Shown in pieces: positions 1 through 7,227 of a stretch of 64,000 nucleotides of DNA. Both the position numbers and the translations under genes were made by a program. The stretch spans positions 1-64,000 of the forward strand of contig NZ_JAGIQA010000017.1 of NCBI RefSeq assembly GCF_017814975.1, written 5' to 3'. The notes under the pieces were generated by a model, which was not told the origin of the DNA, ran no database searches, and saw nothing but the letters and a program-made list of their open reading frames with translations. Every line of letters begins with the position of its first letter. Positions within the stretch are counted from its first letter, which is position 1. Source of the stretch: Cupriavidus consociatus (GTDB taxonomy: Bacteria > Pseudomonadota > Gammaproteobacteria > Burkholderiales > Burkholderiaceae).

Positions 1-388
1 CTTGGCGGCCTCGGCTCATCCCGCCATGATATCCGAGGCGATTAATTATTCAACCTATTTACGGGATGTTGTACTAGCACCCTCTGAGGTACGGTCTGGT
101 GGTGCAGACCCTGTTGTCCGGGGCGCTTAAGATTGGCTGGCGACGCTTACCGTTTGCGCCGCGAAAGTCCATCTTAGTCGGTCACCCGGGACTGTTCAAT
201 GCAGAAGGAAGAGCCCCTGCATTATCCTCACATTGCCCTGCCAGCCGGCGCTCGCGCATCGCGGTGCAACATGGAGATGCGGCGGCAATGTCCGACCGGT
301 TGGTCGGTATGCTATTCCCAGCCTGCTATTCCCTGCCGCGCGCGCAGAGCGCCGGCGGCCAGGACTCTTGACAGACCGCAGCTCAGCC
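1..388. other. Gene-free left edge
   Basis: No convincing gene is seen in the first 388 bases. The short open frames here lack a recognisable product. The stretch at about 36-66 is noticeably AT-rich for this genome and could be a promoter or the tail of an upstream intergenic region. A 16-base palindrome, CCGACCGGTTGGTCGG at 292-307, lies about 80 bases upstream of the first gene and could be a regulatory site; no regulator can be named. Confidence 0.4.
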
Positions 389-1039
389 ATGCATACGACT
401 CCCTCCATTGCCATCGGCAAACGACTCGCGCCGCCGCGCTTCCTGGTGTGTGGCGCCATCCTGATCGTCGCGACCGGCGCGGCCGCGGCGCTCGGCGCGC
501 AGCTGCGCATCGCGCTGCTGATCGGCTTCGATCTTGCCGCACTGGTCTTCCTTGGCGCCGCACTTCCGCTGTTGCGCGCCGATGCCGCCGCGATGCGGCG
601 CACCGCCGAACTCAACGACGCCAACCGGCCAGCCTTGCTGGCCATCACCGTGCTGCTGTCGATGGTCATCCTGGTGGCGATCGGCACGCTGGTGGCTCGC
701 CCCGGGACGCCGCACTGGCCCGGCGTCGCGCTGATCGTCGCTACGCTGGTCCTGTCCTGGCTCTTCGCCAATACTGTCTTCACGCTGCACTATGCGCATC
801 TCTTCTACCTGCAGTCACCCACCGGCGACCGGCGCGGGCTCGAGGTGCCCGGCGTGAGGGAACCCGGTTACTGGGACTTCCTGTATTTCAGTTTCACGCT
901 GGGCATGACCTTCCAGACGTCGGACATCACCATCCACGGCGCGCATATGCGCAGGGTGGTGCTGGCGCACTGCATCGCTGCGTTCCTGTTCAACATGGGG
1001 ATCCTGGCGTTCACCGTGAACGCCCTCGGCGGCTTGTAG
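389..1039 (+). CDS. DUF1345 family inner-membrane protein
   Basis: This 216-residue protein is almost entirely hydrophobic, with five to six predicted membrane helices (roughly residues 13-60, 84-104, 112-140, 160-180 and 190-212). Length and the C-terminal segment (YWDFLYFSFTLGMTFQTSD) fit the DUF1345 family, whose function is unknown; that segment resembles ion-channel pore regions, but this is only a resemblance. The ATG at 389 is preferred over in-frame starts further upstream because the extra residues are polar and low in quality. It is followed by the phosphonate transporter but has its own spacing of 78 bases, so it is probably not part of that operon. Confidence 0.75.
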   Translation: MHTTPSIAIGKRLAPPRFLVCGAILIVATGAAAALGAQLRIALLIGFDLAALVFLGAALPLLRADAAAMRRTAELNDANRPALLAITVLLSMVILVAIGTLVARPGTPHWPGVALIVATLVLSWLFANTVFTLHYAHLFYLQSPTGDRRGLEVPGVREPGYWDFLYFSFTLGMTFQTSDITIHGAHMRRVVLAHCIAAFLFNMGILAFTVNALGGL

Positions 1040-1053
1040 CACGGGTCGGCCGA

Positions 1054-1071
1054 CCTTCATCTGTCTGACAT
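1054..1071 (+). promoter_or_regulatory. Candidate Pho box upstream of phnC
   Basis: Two 7-base direct repeats, CCTTCAT and CTGACAT, lie 11 bases apart (4-base spacer CTGT). They match the PhoB half-site CTGTCAT at 5 of 7 and 6 of 7 positions. A CAGAAT hexamer at 1082-1087, about 10 bases further on, could be the -10 element, the geometry of Pho promoters. The site would make the phnCDE operon responsive to phosphate starvation. This is a by-eye match only. Confidence 0.45.
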
Positions 1072-1117
1072 ATACGCCCGCCAGAATCCGTGACGTCATT
1101 CAAGCCACGGAGTCGTC

Positions 1118-1966
1118 ATGACCCACACAATTGAAGTCCGCGGGCTTTCCAAATCGTTCCGTGCGGACCGCAAGGCGCTTGACGAAGTCACGCTGAGCGT
1201 TGCCCCCGGCGAAATGGTTGCACTGCTGGGTGCCTCGGGATCGGGCAAGTCGACGCTGCTGCGCCATATGGCCGGCTTCGTCACCGCCGATGCGGGCGAG
1301 ATCCTGGTCAACGGCCGCGCGGTCCAGCGCAATGGCCGCCTGGCCCGCAACGTGCGCCAGGTGCGCGGCGAGATCGGCTTCGTCTTCCAGCAGTTCAACC
1401 TGGTGGGCCGGTTGCCGGTGATCACCAATGTGCTGGTCGGCATGCTGGCCCGCATCCCGAAATGGCGCAGCCTGTTCCGCATCTTCAAGGCCGATGAACT
1501 GCACGCCGGCCTCGATGCACTCGCCCAGGTTGGTATAGACGACTATGCGTTTCAACGCGCGTCGACACTGTCCGGCGGACAGCAGCAGCGCGCGGCGATC
1601 GCGCGCACGCTGGTGCAGAACGCGCGCGTGATCCTGGCCGACGAACCGATCGCCTCGCTCGACCCGGAATCGTCGCGCCGCGTGATGTCGCTGCTCACGC
1701 AGATCAACCGCACGCGCAAGGTGGCGGTAGTGGTATCGCTGCACCAGGTGGACGTGGCCATGCGCTACTGCCCGCGCGTGGTGGCGCTGCGCCACGGCAA
1801 GGTGGTCTACGACGGCCCGTCGGCGGCGCTGACCTCGGCCATGCTGCGCGACCTGTACGGCACCGAGGCCGACGAGCTGCTGCACGACGGCGCAACGGAT
1901 GCGGACGAACCCGCCGCGGCAATGCCCGCGCCGGCGATGGTCACCATGAACCTGGCGGCGGCCTGA
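1118..1966 (+). CDS. phnC: Phosphonate ABC transporter ATP-binding protein PhnC
   Basis: PhnC is the ATPase of the phosphonate/phosphite/phosphate importer. The 282-residue sequence shows a Walker A loop (GASGSGKST, residues 38-46), a Q-loop (Gln91), the ABC signature LSGGQ (151-155) and Walker B (ILADEP, 172-177). The family-typical FQQFNLV segment follows the Q-loop. The C-terminal 30 residues are an Ala/Pro-rich tail. It is the first gene of phnC-phnD-phnE and lies 46 bases downstream of a candidate Pho box. Assignment to phosphonate rather than another oxyanion rests on the neighbouring PhnD, PhnE and C-P lyase genes. Confidence 0.93.
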   Translation: MTHTIEVRGLSKSFRADRKALDEVTLSVAPGEMVALLGASGSGKSTLLRHMAGFVTADAGEILVNGRAVQRNGRLARNVRQVRGEIGFVFQQFNLVGRLPVITNVLVGMLARIPKWRSLFRIFKADELHAGLDALAQVGIDDYAFQRASTLSGGQQQRAAIARTLVQNARVILADEPIASLDPESSRRVMSLLTQINRTRKVAVVVSLHQVDVAMRYCPRVVALRHGKVVYDGPSAALTSAMLRDLYGTEADELLHDGATDADEPAAAMPAPAMVTMNLAAA

Positions 1967-2019
1967 GCACCACCCTTACCTGCAGTCTTCCTCCCAAGCT
2001 TTCCCAATCGGAGTCGTCC

Positions 2020-3018
2020 ATGCTTCGCAGAACCTTTGCCGCCGTCATCGCTTCCGGCCTCGTCGCCCTGCCGGCCCTGCCCGCATTTGCCCAGGACGCC
2101 AGGAGCCTGAACATCGGCTTTATCTCGACGGAATCGTCGTCGAACCTGAAGGCTGCCTGGCAGCCGCTGATCGACGATCTGAGCAAGACGCTGGGCGTCA
2201 CGGTCAAGCCGTTCTTTGCCTCGGACTATGCCGGCATCATCGAAGGCATGCGCTTCAACAAAGTCCAGATCGCCTGGTTCGGCAACAAGTCCGCCATGGA
2301 AGCAGTGGACCGCGCCAGCGGCGAAGTGTTCGCCTCGGTCATCGACAAGGACGGCAACCCCGGCTACTGGTCGCTGCTGATCGTCAATAAGGACAGCGAC
2401 CTGAAGAGCGTCGAGGACGTGATCAAGCGCGGCAAGGAGCTGAGCTACGGCGCCGGCGATCCCAATTCGACCTCGGGTACCGCGGTGCCGGGCTACTACC
2501 TTTGGACCGCCAACAAGGTCGATCCGAAGACGCTGTTCAAGGCCGTGCGCATCGGCAACCACGAAGCCAACCTGCTGTCGGTGCTGAACAAGCAGGTCGA
2601 CGTGGCAGTGAACAACACCGAGAACATGGAGCGCTACCGCATCAACACGGGCAAGAACCCCTTTGACCAGGTGCGCGTGCTGTGGAAGTCGCCGCTGATC
2701 CCGGCCGATCCGATGGTCTACCGCAAGGACCTGTCGCCCGAGCTGAAGAAGAAGATCCAGACCTTCTTCGTCAACTACGGCAAGGGCGCCGACGCCGCAC
2801 GCGAGAAGCAGGTGCTGGCCGCGCTGACCTACCAGGGCTTCCGCCCCTCCACCGATGCGCAGCTGGTGCCGATCCGCCAGATCGAGCTGGCCCGCGAGAA
2901 AGCCAAGATTGAGACCGACACCACGCTGGCCGCTGCCGACAAGGACAAGCGCCTGGCCGACGTCTCGCGCCGCCTGGCCGAGCTGGACAAGGCCGCCGCG
3001 GCCACCGCCGCGCAGTAA
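2020..3018 (+). CDS. phnD: Phosphonate ABC transporter substrate-binding protein PhnD
   Basis: This is the periplasmic receptor of the phosphonate importer. The 332-residue precursor begins with a signal peptide (residues 1-24, cleavage after AFA). The mature part carries the PhnD hallmarks NLKAAWQPL near the start and DYAGIIEGMRFNKVQIAWFGNKSAMEAVDR in two overlapping blocks. The GAGDPNSTSGT segment supplies the usual Ser/Thr ligands for a phosphonate oxyanion. The C-terminal 45 residues are charged and probably form a coiled helix. It sits 53 bases after phnC and is separated from phnE by a strong hairpin, which could raise receptor level relative to the membrane subunit. Confidence 0.93.
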   Translation: MLRRTFAAVIASGLVALPALPAFAQDARSLNIGFISTESSSNLKAAWQPLIDDLSKTLGVTVKPFFASDYAGIIEGMRFNKVQIAWFGNKSAMEAVDRASGEVFASVIDKDGNPGYWSLLIVNKDSDLKSVEDVIKRGKELSYGAGDPNSTSGTAVPGYYLWTANKVDPKTLFKAVRIGNHEANLLSVLNKQVDVAVNNTENMERYRINTGKNPFDQVRVLWKSPLIPADPMVYRKDLSPELKKKIQTFFVNYGKGADAAREKQVLAALTYQGFRPSTDAQLVPIRQIELAREKAKIETDTTLAAADKDKRLADVSRRLAELDKAAAATAAQ

Positions 3019-3027
3019 GCTGCGCCT

Positions 3028-3060
3028 GGCACGGGGCCGGCCTGTCGCCGGCCCCGTGCC
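3028..3060 (+). terminator. Intercistronic hairpin between phnD and phnE
   Basis: A perfect 14-bp stem (GGCACGGGGCCGGC pairing with 3047-3060) closes a 5-base loop, 9 bases after the phnD stop. It is followed by GTTTCC, not by a run of T, so a full intrinsic terminator is not shown. Its position between a receptor gene and its permease gene is that of a partial terminator or mRNA-stabilising structure which favours expression of the receptor. Confidence 0.55.
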
Positions 3061-3095
3061 GTTTCCTCACTCCCTGCTTCAAACCGGATTTGCCC

Positions 3096-3908
3096 ATGAC
3101 CGCCACTGCCACGCCCGGCCTGCCCCCGCCGTCTCAAAACCCCGACAGGCCGCCGCGCACGTCCCTTGCCACGATGCTGACCTGGGCGGTGGTGCTGGCC
3201 TTGCTCGGCCTGTCCTGGCAAGGCGCCGACATGCGCCCGCTGGACCTGCTGCGCGATTCCGACAACATGGCGAAATTCGCCGCCGAATTCTTCCCGCCTG
3301 ATTTCCGCGACTGGCGTCACTACCTGGACGAGATGCTCGTCACCGTGCAGATCGCGCTGTGGGGTACCGCCATGGCGGTCGCGATGGCGGTGCCGCTGGG
3401 GTTGCTGTGCTCGGCCAATATCGTGCCGGCGTGGATCTACCAGCCGGCGCGCCGCGTCATGGACGCCTGCCGGGCCATCAATGAGATGGTGTTCGCGATG
3501 CTGTTCATCGTTGCCGTCGGGCTGGGGCCCTTCGCTGGCGTGCTGGCAATCTGGATCCACACTACCGGCGTGCTGGCCAAGCTGTTTGCCGAAGCGGTCG
3601 AGGCGATCGACCCGCGGCCGGTTGAAGGCGTGCGCGCCACCGGCGCCGGCCCGGTCGAAGAGATCGTCTACGGCGTGATTCCGCAGGTGCTGCCGCTGTG
3701 GCTGTCGTTTGCGCTGTACCGCTTCGAGTCGAACGTGCGCTCGGCATCGGTGGTGGGCATCGTCGGCGCCGGTGGCATCGGCTCCGTGCTGTGGGAAATC
3801 ATACGAAGCTTCCAGTATGGGCAGACCTGTGCGGTGATGCTCATCATCATTCTGTTTGTGTCGGCCATCGACATTATTTCCGCGCAGATCCGCAAGGTGC
3901 TGGTGTGA
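3096..3908 (+). CDS. phnE: Phosphonate ABC transporter permease PhnE
   Basis: PhnE forms the membrane channel of the phosphonate importer. The 270-residue protein has a cytoplasmic N-terminal segment, a first helix at about residues 25-45 and further helices typical of the binding-protein-dependent permease fold. The EAA loop that docks on PhnC is recognisable in the stretch EGVRATGAGPVEEIVYGVIP. The ATG at 3096 is chosen over a TTG six bases upstream. The stop codon overlaps the GTG start of the next gene, indicating translational coupling to the HD-domain protein. Confidence 0.92.
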   Translation: MTATATPGLPPPSQNPDRPPRTSLATMLTWAVVLALLGLSWQGADMRPLDLLRDSDNMAKFAAEFFPPDFRDWRHYLDEMLVTVQIALWGTAMAVAMAVPLGLLCSANIVPAWIYQPARRVMDACRAINEMVFAMLFIVAVGLGPFAGVLAIWIHTTGVLAKLFAEAVEAIDPRPVEGVRATGAGPVEEIVYGVIPQVLPLWLSFALYRFESNVRSASVVGIVGAGGIGSVLWEIIRSFQYGQTCAVMLIIILFVSAIDIISAQIRKVLV

Positions 3909-4450
3909 GCGACATGCTGACGATCGAACGCATCGAAGCCCTCTTCGCCAGCCATGGCACCGAATGGTATGGCGGCGAGTCCATCAGCCAGACCGCCCAT
4001 GCGCTGCAGTGCGCGCAATTGGCCGAACAGGCCGGCGAGCCCGATGCGCTGGTCGTGGCGGCCCTGCTGCACGACATCGGCCACCTGATGCTGGCCGAAA
4101 GCACCACCACCGACATGCGCCACCAGGAGGCCGCCGCCGACGCGCTCGCCGCGCTGTTCGGCGAGGATGTCACCGAGCCCGTGCGGCTGCACGTCGCTGC
4201 CAAGCGCTACCTGTGCGCGGTCGACCGCTCCTACTTCGACACACTGTCGCCCGCTTCGGTGCAGAGCCTCGCGTTGCAGGGCGGGCCCTATGAGGCAGCC
4301 CGCGCAGAGGCGTTTGCCGCCAGCGCCCATGCCGACGCCGCGGTGCGCCTGCGCGGGTACGACGACCTGGCCAAGGTGGTCGACATGGCCACGCCGCCGC
4401 TGGCACACTATCTCGCTATCGCCGCGCGCTGCGCGCGCGCTCCTTTGTGA
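3905..4450 (+). CDS. PhnZ-like HD-domain diiron oxygenase (phosphonate-associated HD protein)
   Basis: This 181-residue HD-domain protein belongs to the phosphonate-operon HD family that includes PhnZ, a mixed-valent diiron oxygenase which cleaves the C-P bond of 1-hydroxyphosphonates. Counting from the GTG start, Tyr22, Glu25, His32, His56, Asp57 and His60 fall at a constant offset of -2 from PhnZ residues Y24, E27, H34, H58, D59 and H62 as I remember them. Lys100 and Ser118 match K108 and S126 at offset -8. The HVAAKRYL and YDDLAK blocks are also present. The gene overlaps phnE and the next gene by single-codon overlaps. No PhnY-type 2-oxoglutarate dioxygenase lies in the window, so the substrate is unknown; it might be a pre-hydroxylated phosphonate. 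An ATG at 3914 is an alternative start. Confidence 0.8.
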   Translation: MSDMLTIERIEALFASHGTEWYGGESISQTAHALQCAQLAEQAGEPDALVVAALLHDIGHLMLAESTTTDMRHQEAAADALAALFGEDVTEPVRLHVAAKRYLCAVDRSYFDTLSPASVQSLALQGGPYEAARAEAFAASAHADAAVRLRGYDDLAKVVDMATPPLAHYLAIAARCARAPL

Positions 4451-4929
4451 ATGGCATGAACGGATCGCAGGAAACGGCCGAAGCCGTGCTGGCGCTACGC
4501 GAGGTGCGTGGTTCCGACGCCGAATTGCGGCACCTGTCGGCGCTGCTTGCCGCCATGGATGATGAGCCGCCGCTGTCGCTGGAAACGATGCGCGAGCGGT
4601 ATGCGACCATGCGGCGCTATCCGGACTATCGTTGCTACATGATGGTGGATGCTGACGGGATACCGCTTGGTACCTTCAGCCTGCTGGTGTTTCCTGTGAT
4701 GGTGCACGACGGGCGGCCTGAGGCCATCGTCGAAGCCGTCGTGGTGGCGCCGCACGCGCGCGGCATGGGTGTGGGCAAGGCGATGATGCGGGAGGCCATG
4801 CGGCTGGCCCGGGAGGCTGGGGCTGGAAAGCTGGCGCTGTCGTCAAATGCGCGGCGGTTACAGGCGCACCGGTTTTATCGGGGGTTGGGTTTTGTTGAGC
4901 ATGGGGTTAGTTTTAGTGTTGGGCTTTGA
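4447..4929 (+). CDS. GNAT acetyltransferase, PhnO-like
   Basis: This is a 160-residue GNAT acetyltransferase. The acetyl-CoA loop is visible as VVVAPHARGMGVGKAM, and the C-terminal block LSSNARRLQAHRFYRGLGF resembles the matching block of E. coli PhnO (LSTN...AHRFYLREGY), which N-acetylates aminoalkylphosphonates. The start overlaps the stop of the PhnZ-like gene (GTG 4447; an ATG at 4456 is also possible), so it is the last gene of the phnCDE operon. A role on aminophosphonates is inferred from context; GNATs share much of this pattern. The final 20 or so codons use T-rich codons (GTT, TTT, AGT) unlike the rest of the gene. Confidence 0.7.
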   Translation: MNGMNGSQETAEAVLALREVRGSDAELRHLSALLAAMDDEPPLSLETMRERYATMRRYPDYRCYMMVDADGIPLGTFSLLVFPVMVHDGRPEAIVEAVVVAPHARGMGVGKAMMREAMRLAREAGAGKLALSSNARRLQAHRFYRGLGFVEHGVSFSVGL

Positions 4930-4930
4930 A

Positions 4931-5090
4931 CGCGGCTGTCGCGGCTTGTGACATGCTGTCGGCCGTTGACGCGCGGCTGTCGCGGCTTGTGACATGCTGT
5001 CGGCCGTTGACGCGCGGCTGTCGCACTGGTGACATGCTGTCGGCCGTTGACGCGCGGCTGTCGCACTGGTGACATGCTGTCGGCCGTTGA
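4931..5090. repeat. Four tandem 40-41 bp repeats
   Basis: Four copies of a 40-41 base unit start at 4931, 4972, 5013 and 5053, directly after the acetyltransferase stop. Each contains the core GACATGCTGTCGGCCGTTGA. Copies 1 and 2 share one variant (CGGCTTGT) and copies 3 and 4 another (CACTGGT), which suggests duplication in pairs. Copies lie head to tail without spacers, so this is not a CRISPR. Two inverted copies of the core occur at about 5842-5860 and 5882-5901. Confidence 0.9.
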
Positions 5091-5859
5091 ATCGCCTGGT
5101 TCCGCCCTCCTGGGCGGGTCACTTTTTGGCCGAGCGCCAAAAAGTAACCAAAAAGCGCGTCGCCTGAGCGGCTGGCTATCAAGTTGGCGGTGTGGGTGGT
5201 TCGGGCGGTGGTGATTTCCGTTCGATGTGGCTAGTGGTTCGAAGCTGCTACGCCAGGTGAGTTTGGGATAGTGCTACGTCAACCCACTGTTGGACGATCC
5301 CCGTGCAGGGCGTAGGCCGCCTGCCGCTGGCGTCCCCGCTGGATCGCCTTCGGCTGCGCTGCGCGCCGGCAGTATCTGGGATTTAGGGCTCGGGCACGGA
5401 GTGCGTCGCTGCGCTCGCTCGGCGCGGCCGTGGATGACGCCGGACCAGAAAACGCTGGCCAGAATGTGGTGGCCAGCTCTGCCACGTTAGGACCGGCGCA
5501 GCGCCGGGGAATTGCCTGGCTTTACTTCGTGGAGGCCCCGCCAAGGCCCCCGACCTGAGATGCTGCCGGCGCGCAGCGCAGCCGTAGGCGTCCCTACGTT
5601 GCCGCCGGAAGCAGGGGCCACCCACAGCTCTGGGCTCGTTCAATCACCGCTGCGATCCCGAACCACCGTGGCGCACTACGGCGGCAGGCAGTCCTGCTCT
5701 GCAACGAAGCGAAGCCCCGTACGAAAGCCGCGGAACACTACGATAAGAGTGGCCGCCCGCAGGGCAGTAAACGTGCTTTTTGGTTACTTTTTGCCGCTCG
5801 GGCAAAAGGTGACCCGCCCAGCAGGGCGGAACCAGGCGGTTCAACGGCCGACAGCATGA
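5071..5859. repeat. Outer inverted repeat, arms 5071-5159 and 5772-5859
   Basis: The left arm (5071-5159) and the reverse complement of the right arm (5772-5859) are about 90% identical by eye over 88-89 bases. Each arm contains CGCCTGGTTCCGCCCT and AAAAAGTAACCAAAAAGC. The arms enclose about 610 bases. The arrangement looks like an intergenic repeat family element inserted twice in opposite orientation, or one element with long terminal inverted repeats. No transposase frame was found between the arms. Confidence 0.85.
5351..5584. repeat. Inner inverted repeat, arms 5351-5377 and 5558-5584
   Basis: The 27-base segment at 5351-5377, containing GCTGCGCTGCGCGCCGGCAG, is repeated in reverse complement at 5558-5584 with one mismatch. 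It is nested inside the larger inverted repeat, so the whole locus could fold into a large stem structure. Confidence 0.85.
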
Positions 5860-5932
5860 CATCAATACTGAACACAGCGCTTCAACAGCCGACAGCATGT
5901 CACCAGCAGCGACAACCGCGGCAAACGCTCGG

Positions 5933-6508
5933 CTACACGTCCCCCACCCCCACCACCCGCGCCAAAGCATCCGCCGACGCCCGCAACGCCCCACTGTTAT
6001 CAATCTCCACCAGCATGCAGCCATCCGGAACATCAAACACCTGCCCCGCACGCACCAGCCGCCGCGCGATCGCCTCATCTGACTCACGCCCACGCTGACG
6101 CAGGCGCGCCGCCAGCACCTCTGGCTTGACCCGTACATGGATAGCGCAAAGCTTCGGATAGCGCGCCACCGCCTGCGGCAGGTACTCCCGCGACCCATTG
6201 ACGATCACCGTCAATCCTGCAGCCAGCCACTGCTCGATCTCGACCCCAATCCCATAGTGCAGCCCATGGCTGTGCCAGTTCAGCGCCAGGCATCCAAGCG
6301 CCTGGCGGCGCTGGAACTCATCGGGACTAAGGGCCACCGATGCTTCATTGGCGTCGGCCTCGCGCGTGATATAGCGATGCGCCACCACGACGCGATCGCC
6401 GGGACCCAACCGCTCGCGCAGCGCGCGCAGCAGCGAATCCTTGCCGCTGCCGGACGGCCCCATTACGTAGAACAGCCCACTGCCGTCAGTCTTGATTCCC
6501 GTACTCAT
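5933..6508 (-). CDS. phnN: Ribose 1,5-bisphosphate phosphokinase PhnN
   Basis: PhnN phosphorylates ribose 1,5-bisphosphate to PRPP, returning the ribose product of the C-P lyase pathway to nucleotide metabolism. The 191-residue protein has a guanylate-kinase-like fold with a Walker A loop GPSGSGKDS at residues 17-25, followed by the family-typical RYITREADANE block and NWHSHGLHYGIG. Its start overlaps the stop of the DUF1045 gene as ATGA (6505-6508), so it is the last gene of the phnF-phnM2-DUF1045-phnN operon. Confidence 0.9.
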   Translation of the reverse strand: MSTGIKTDGSGLFYVMGPSGSGKDSLLRALRERLGPGDRVVVAHRYITREADANEASVALSPDEFQRRQALGCLALNWHSHGLHYGIGVEIEQWLAAGLTVIVNGSREYLPQAVARYPKLCAIHVRVKPEVLAARLRQRGRESDEAIARRLVRAGQVFDVPDGCMLVEIDNSGALRASADALARVVGVGDV

Positions 6509-7227
6509 GCGTCCAGGTACGCCGCACCGGCGCCATCGTTGATACTGCCATCGAAGCCATAGTGGCGACCGACGATAAAGTCGTCGCCAGCCTGCGGCTG
6601 CACGAACACGCTGATGCCGTCGACACGCAGCGGCGCTTCCAGCAGCTTGCCGCTATCCGCCGACAGCCGTGCCAGCGCGGCCGCCTCGCTGACAGCATCG
6701 AGCATGCCGGTCAGCGTGATGTGAAAAACAAAGGTCTCGAACACGTACGGATAGCCCCACGCATCGAGCATCTGGCGCTGTGCCGCGCTCAGCTGCTCCG
6801 CCCTGCGTCGTGCCAGTTCCGCCGGGGCCGGCGGCGCCCGGAAGCGCTCGAATGCCACCACGCTGGCATCGGCCAGCGCCTGCATCGGCGGTGACGCTTC
6901 GGCCAGGCACCATGCGACAAAGCCCCGCAGCGAGCGCAACGCCAGCGGCGCGTCGAACGCTTCGCGGCCACGCGCGAAAGCACGAGCGGCGGCGTCGAGC
7001 TGCGCGCCGTCGGCGCTCTCGGCAAGCCGGAACGGCGGCTTCAGCGTGGCATGCAGGCCATAGTGGGCCGGCGCCCGCACCCAATCGGAGGGCGGCGCGG
7101 TGGACTCGGACGGCACCGGCACGGCCGCGCCGGTCTCGGCATTGCGGCCAAGCCACTGGTTGCCGAAGGTACGGAACGCCTCGCCCGGCGCAAGGTAGAT
7201 CGCGTAACGGTGTGCAAGCATGGTCAT
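6505..7227 (-). CDS. DUF1045 phosphonate-operon protein, 2H-phosphoesterase-like
   Basis: This 240-residue protein belongs to the DUF1045 family found in phosphonate operons. It carries two HxTx motifs, HATLK at residues 59-63 and HITLT at 169-173, which is the active-site signature of 2H phosphoesterases that open cyclic phosphates. The C-P lyase pathway produces a cyclic intermediate, 5-phosphoribosyl 1,2-cyclic phosphate, normally opened by PhnP. No PhnP-like metallo-beta-lactamase gene occurs in the window, so this protein may fill that role; that is inference. It is translationally coupled on both sides by ATGA overlaps with phnM2 and phnN. Confidence 0.8.
   Translation of the reverse strand: MTMLAHRYAIYLAPGEAFRTFGNQWLGRNAETGAAVPVPSESTAPPSDWVRAPAHYGLHATLKPPFRLAESADGAQLDAAARAFARGREAFDAPLALRSLRGFVAWCLAEASPPMQALADASVVAFERFRAPPAPAELARRRAEQLSAAQRQMLDAWGYPYVFETFVFHITLTGMLDAVSEAAALARLSADSGKLLEAPLRVDGISVFVQPQAGDDFIVGRHYGFDGSINDGAGAAYLDA

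Larger units (their letters stand above)
4930..5932. other. 1-kb non-coding repeat-built region
   Basis: No believable gene is seen in about 1 kb between the acetyltransferase and phnN. The region is instead built of repeats: four tandem 40-bp units, an outer inverted repeat (5071-5159 against 5772-5859), and an inner one (5351-5377 against 5558-5584). Open frames here are short and encode Arg/Pro-rich peptides. It separates the convergent phnCDE and phnF-N operons, so it may also serve as a termination region. Confidence 0.7.

Noticed and set aside
4931..5090. Tandem 40-bp units as a CRISPR array
   Set aside because: The units are contiguous without spacers and differ among themselves, and no cas genes are present.
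4875..5182. Arg/Gln-rich open frames across the tandem repeats
   Set aside because: They are by-products of the repeat unit in several frames, with no domain or ribosome-binding support.
5160..5771. Transposase between the inverted-repeat arms
   Set aside because: No frame longer than about 90 codons and no transposase motif were seen in either strand.
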